A stretch of DNA of 7,682 nucleotides from Chitinophagaceae bacterium. Its GTDB lineage: Bacteria; Bacteroidota; Bacteroidia; Chitinophagales; Chitinophagaceae. The notes below the pieces were generated by a model that worked only from the letters and a program-made list of their open reading frames with translations, did no database searches and was not told the origin of the DNA. This document shows, piece by piece, positions 6,045 to 7,682 of the stretch (the first letter of the stretch is position 1; every line of letters starts with the position of its first letter). The stretch covers positions 1 to 7,682 of the forward strand of contig CANHSD010000133.1 of assembly GCA_947463105.1 (NCBI GenBank), given 5' to 3'. The translations under genes were made by a program, and so were the position numbers.

Positions 6045-6109
6045 TTTTCGGTTGGATTTGGTGGTTGATGATAACTAGTATCCCCCAAATTCGCTGTACT
6101 TCCCCAACT

Positions 6110-6146
6110 TTCGGCAGGTTTCCCAACCTCTGGTTGGCAAGCTCAA
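6110..6146. repeat. Copy (C) of the hairpin repeat, 37 bp
   Basis: The unit opens TTCGGCAGGTTT, contains the perfect hairpin CCAACC-TCT-GGTTGG (6123-6137), and ends GGCAAGCTCAA. It matches copy D at 35 of 37 positions. The two copies start 77 bases apart in the same orientation. Confidence 0.8.
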
Positions 6147-6186
6147 TCCCCTTCAACCTCCTCAACCCCCTTCAACTTCTCCTGCG

Positions 6187-6223
6187 TTCGGCAGGTTTAC
6201 CAACCTCTGGTTGGCAGGCTCAA
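6187..6223. repeat. Copy (D) of the hairpin repeat, 37 bp
   Basis: It is identical to copy C except for A instead of C at the 13th base and G instead of A at the 31st. The core hairpin is intact (6200-6214). Just upstream, CCTGC (6181-6185) can pair with GCAGG (6191-6195), giving an extra 5-pair hairpin that copy C does not have. Confidence 0.8.
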
Positions 6224-6255
6224 CCTCCCTAAACATTTCTCAACCTCTTCAACGA

Positions 6256-7662
6256 TTAAATATCAATCGCCTCACCATAAGCAGCCGCCACGGCTTCTTT
6301 CACCGCTTCACTCATGGTAGGATGTGGGTGAATGGCATTGAGGATTTCATGGTGAGTGGTTTCAAGCTTGCGGGCAACGACCACCTCAGCAATCATTTCT
6401 GTAACACCTGCACCAATCATGTGGGCCCCAAGAAACTCGCCATATTTGGCATCAAAAATAACCTTCACAAATCCATCGGTATTGCCTGAAGCACTTGCCT
6501 TTCCGCTCGCCATGAAGGGGAATTTACCCACTTTCACTTCATACCCTGCATCTTTGGCCGCTTTCTCAGTGAATCCAACGGAAGCGATTTCTGGTGAGCA
6601 ATAGGTACAGCCAGGAATATTGTTGTAATCGATGGCATCAGGCTTGTGGTTGTATTTCTTCTCCAGGTAGCCAATGCTTTCAGCTGCATTGATGCCTTCT
6701 TTTCCTGCTACGTGGGCAAGCGCCTGACCAGGTGAACAATCTCCAATGGCAAAAATACCTGCAACAGATGTTTGCTGTCCTTTGTCTACCACAATCCTGC
6801 CCTTTTCAACCTTGATTCCGTTTTCTTCCAAACCAATGTTTTCAATATTGGGAGCGATACCCACGGCACTCAACAGGATTTCCGCCTCAAGAACGGATTC
6901 TCCTGCAGCACTCTTCACGGTGGCTTTTACGCCAGCACCTGAAGTATCTACCTTGGTTACTTCGCTGGAAGTAAGTACGGTGATCCCTTTTTTCTTCAAT
7001 TGCTTTTCAAGCTCTTTGCTGATGTCTGCGTCTTCAACTGGTACAATGCGATCCATGAACTCCACTACGGTTACTTTGGTACCCATGGTATTGTAGAAAT
7101 CTGCAAACTCAACGCCAATGGCACCACTGCCCACCACAATCATGGATTTGGGTTGCTGTGGAAGCACCATGGCTTCGCGATAGCCAATGATTTTTTTGCC
7201 ATCCTGAGGAAGATTAGGCAACTGACGGGTTCTGGCACCTGTAGCGATGATGATGTATTTCCCTTCAACAATTTGTTTTTTTCCATCTGCAGCAGTCACT
7301 TCAACCTTTCCTTTGCCTGCAATCTTGCCATATCCCATGACCACATCGATCTTGTTCTTTTTCATGAGGAACTGAACGCCCTTGCTCATCTTATCGGCTA
7401 CGCCACGGCTTCTTTTGACCACCGCATCAAAATCATGTTCAACACCTGTACTCTTGATGCCATAATCAGTACTATGCTTCATGTACTCATATACCTGGGC
7501 ACTTTTCAACAAGGCTTTGGTAGGGATACAACCCCAATTGAGGCAAACACCGCCAAGACTTTCCTTTTCTATAATCGCCACTTTGAAGCCAAGCTGAGAA
7601 GCCCTGATCGCCGCGGGATAACCGCCAGGACCACTACCTAATACTAGAACATCGTATGCCAT
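6256..7662 (-). CDS. lpdA: Dihydrolipoyl dehydrogenase (E3)
   Basis: This FAD flavoprotein reoxidises the lipoyl groups of pyruvate, 2-oxoglutarate and branched-chain 2-oxoacid dehydrogenases and of the glycine cleavage system, passing electrons to NAD+. The 468 residues are full length. Domains in order are: FAD-binding GSGPGGY (9-15); the redox disulfide GGVCLNWGCIPTK with Cys40 and Cys45; NAD-binding VVGSGAIGVEFA (177-188); the second FAD motif IFAIGDC (303-309); and the dimer interface with HPHPTMSE (445-452), giving the His447/Glu452 catalytic pair. PGCTYCSPEIASVG (350-363) has two extra cysteines, at 352 and 355. The ATG gives a normal MAYDVLVLG start, with A-rich sequence and no Shine-Dalgarno upstream. 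Only 20 bases precede it in the window, so the promoter and operon partners are not visible. It ends facing the thioredoxin-like gene across the repeat gap. Confidence 0.97.
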   Translation of the reverse strand: MAYDVLVLGSGPGGYPAAIRASQLGFKVAIIEKESLGGVCLNWGCIPTKALLKSAQVYEYMKHSTDYGIKSTGVEHDFDAVVKRSRGVADKMSKGVQFLMKKNKIDVVMGYGKIAGKGKVEVTAADGKKQIVEGKYIIIATGARTRQLPNLPQDGKKIIGYREAMVLPQQPKSMIVVGSGAIGVEFADFYNTMGTKVTVVEFMDRIVPVEDADISKELEKQLKKKGITVLTSSEVTKVDTSGAGVKATVKSAAGESVLEAEILLSAVGIAPNIENIGLEENGIKVEKGRIVVDKGQQTSVAGIFAIGDCSPGQALAHVAGKEGINAAESIGYLEKKYNHKPDAIDYNNIPGCTYCSPEIASVGFTEKAAKDAGYEVKVGKFPFMASGKASASGNTDGFVKVIFDAKYGEFLGAHMIGAGVTEMIAEVVVARKLETTHHEILNAIHPHPTMSEAVKEAVAAAYGEAIDI

Positions 7663-7682
7663 GAGATATTTTTTTAAAATTC

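Larger units (their letters stand above)
5983..6253. repeat. Composite repeat between the thioredoxin-like gene and lpdA
   Basis: The design matches the gap after deoC. GTTAAGGGAGGTTGAG (5983-5998), which covers the last codons and stop of the thioredoxin-like gene, is matched at 15 of 16 positions by the reverse complement of 6219-6234. Between the arms are the terminator, an unremarkable stretch (about 6045-6105), two nearly identical hairpin repeat copies (C and D), and a pyrimidine-rich tract with TTCAAC at 6152 and 6171. The end module 6220-6253 resembles 903-935 and stops 2 bases short of the lpdA stop codon. No ORF is present. Confidence 0.75.

Noticed and set aside
6141..6180. G-rich minus strand of the pyrimidine tract as a G-quadruplex
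   Set aside because: Runs of three or more G are too few and irregularly spaced. Several tracts have only two G.
6110..6223. Two spaced near-identical repeats resembling a minimal CRISPR array
   Set aside because: There are only two units, the material between them is itself TTCAAC-repeat sequence, related copies occur at a distant locus, and there are no cas genes.
7000..7641. 213-codon open frame on the plus strand, antisense to lpdA
   Set aside because: It is a mirror of the lpdA FAD and NAD domains, with composition of a shadow frame and no promoter.

Overview
The window is a housekeeping stretch of a Bacteroidota chromosome, most likely from the Chitinophagales/Sphingobacteriia side of the phylum. 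The support is: the gene order rpmB-rpmG-DUF4295-ftsY-rimO on the minus strand; the phylum-specific DUF4295 gene (ribosomal protein bL38, as I recall); promoter boxes of the Bacteroidota form TAnnTTTG; a bacillithiol gene (bshC); and no convincing Shine-Dalgarno sequence ahead of any start codon. No phage, transposase, CRISPR, tRNA or rRNA was seen, and every complete gene reads through without a frameshift. I do not see a new enzyme system or defence system here.

Layout. Positions 1-77 hold the 3' end of a gene entering from the left, possibly the tail of a SPOR domain, whose TAA overlaps the ATG of deoC (77-766, +). A 163-bp repeat-rich gap separates deoC from the convergent minus-strand block bshC (930-2528), rimO (2562-3869) and ftsY (3873-4829). 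Further upstream on the same strand lie DUF4295/bL38 (4935-5105), rpmG (5108-5290) and rpmB (5312-5548). A hairpin terminator at 4871-4909 lies between bL38 and ftsY. A divergent intergenic region (5549-5691) carries a good promoter for rpmB and a probable -7 box for a small thioredoxin-like gene (5692-5997, +). That gene ends at a strong terminator, followed by a second repeat-rich convergent gap and then lpdA (6256-7662, -), the E3 subunit of 2-oxoacid dehydrogenases.

How the genes relate. The minus block links ribosome parts (bL28, bL33, bL38), ribosome modification (RimO on uS12) and membrane targeting of ribosomes (FtsY). BshC, at the end, makes the low-molecular-weight thiol bacillithiol. 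The thioredoxin-like protein and LpdA are both thiol/disulfide proteins but lie on opposite strands, so no functional link is claimed.

The least ordinary feature is the pair of convergent intergenic gaps (about 751-935 and 5983-6253). Both are built from the same parts: inverted arms at the 3' ends of the facing genes, a TTCAAC-rich tract, and copies of a short hairpin repeat centred on CCAACCTCTGGTTGG. The repeat sequence supplies the last codons and stop codons of deoC and the thioredoxin-like gene, and the stop codon of bshC. A second point of interest is the thioredoxin-like protein itself, with a WCVTC active site and Asn in place of the usual buried Asp.
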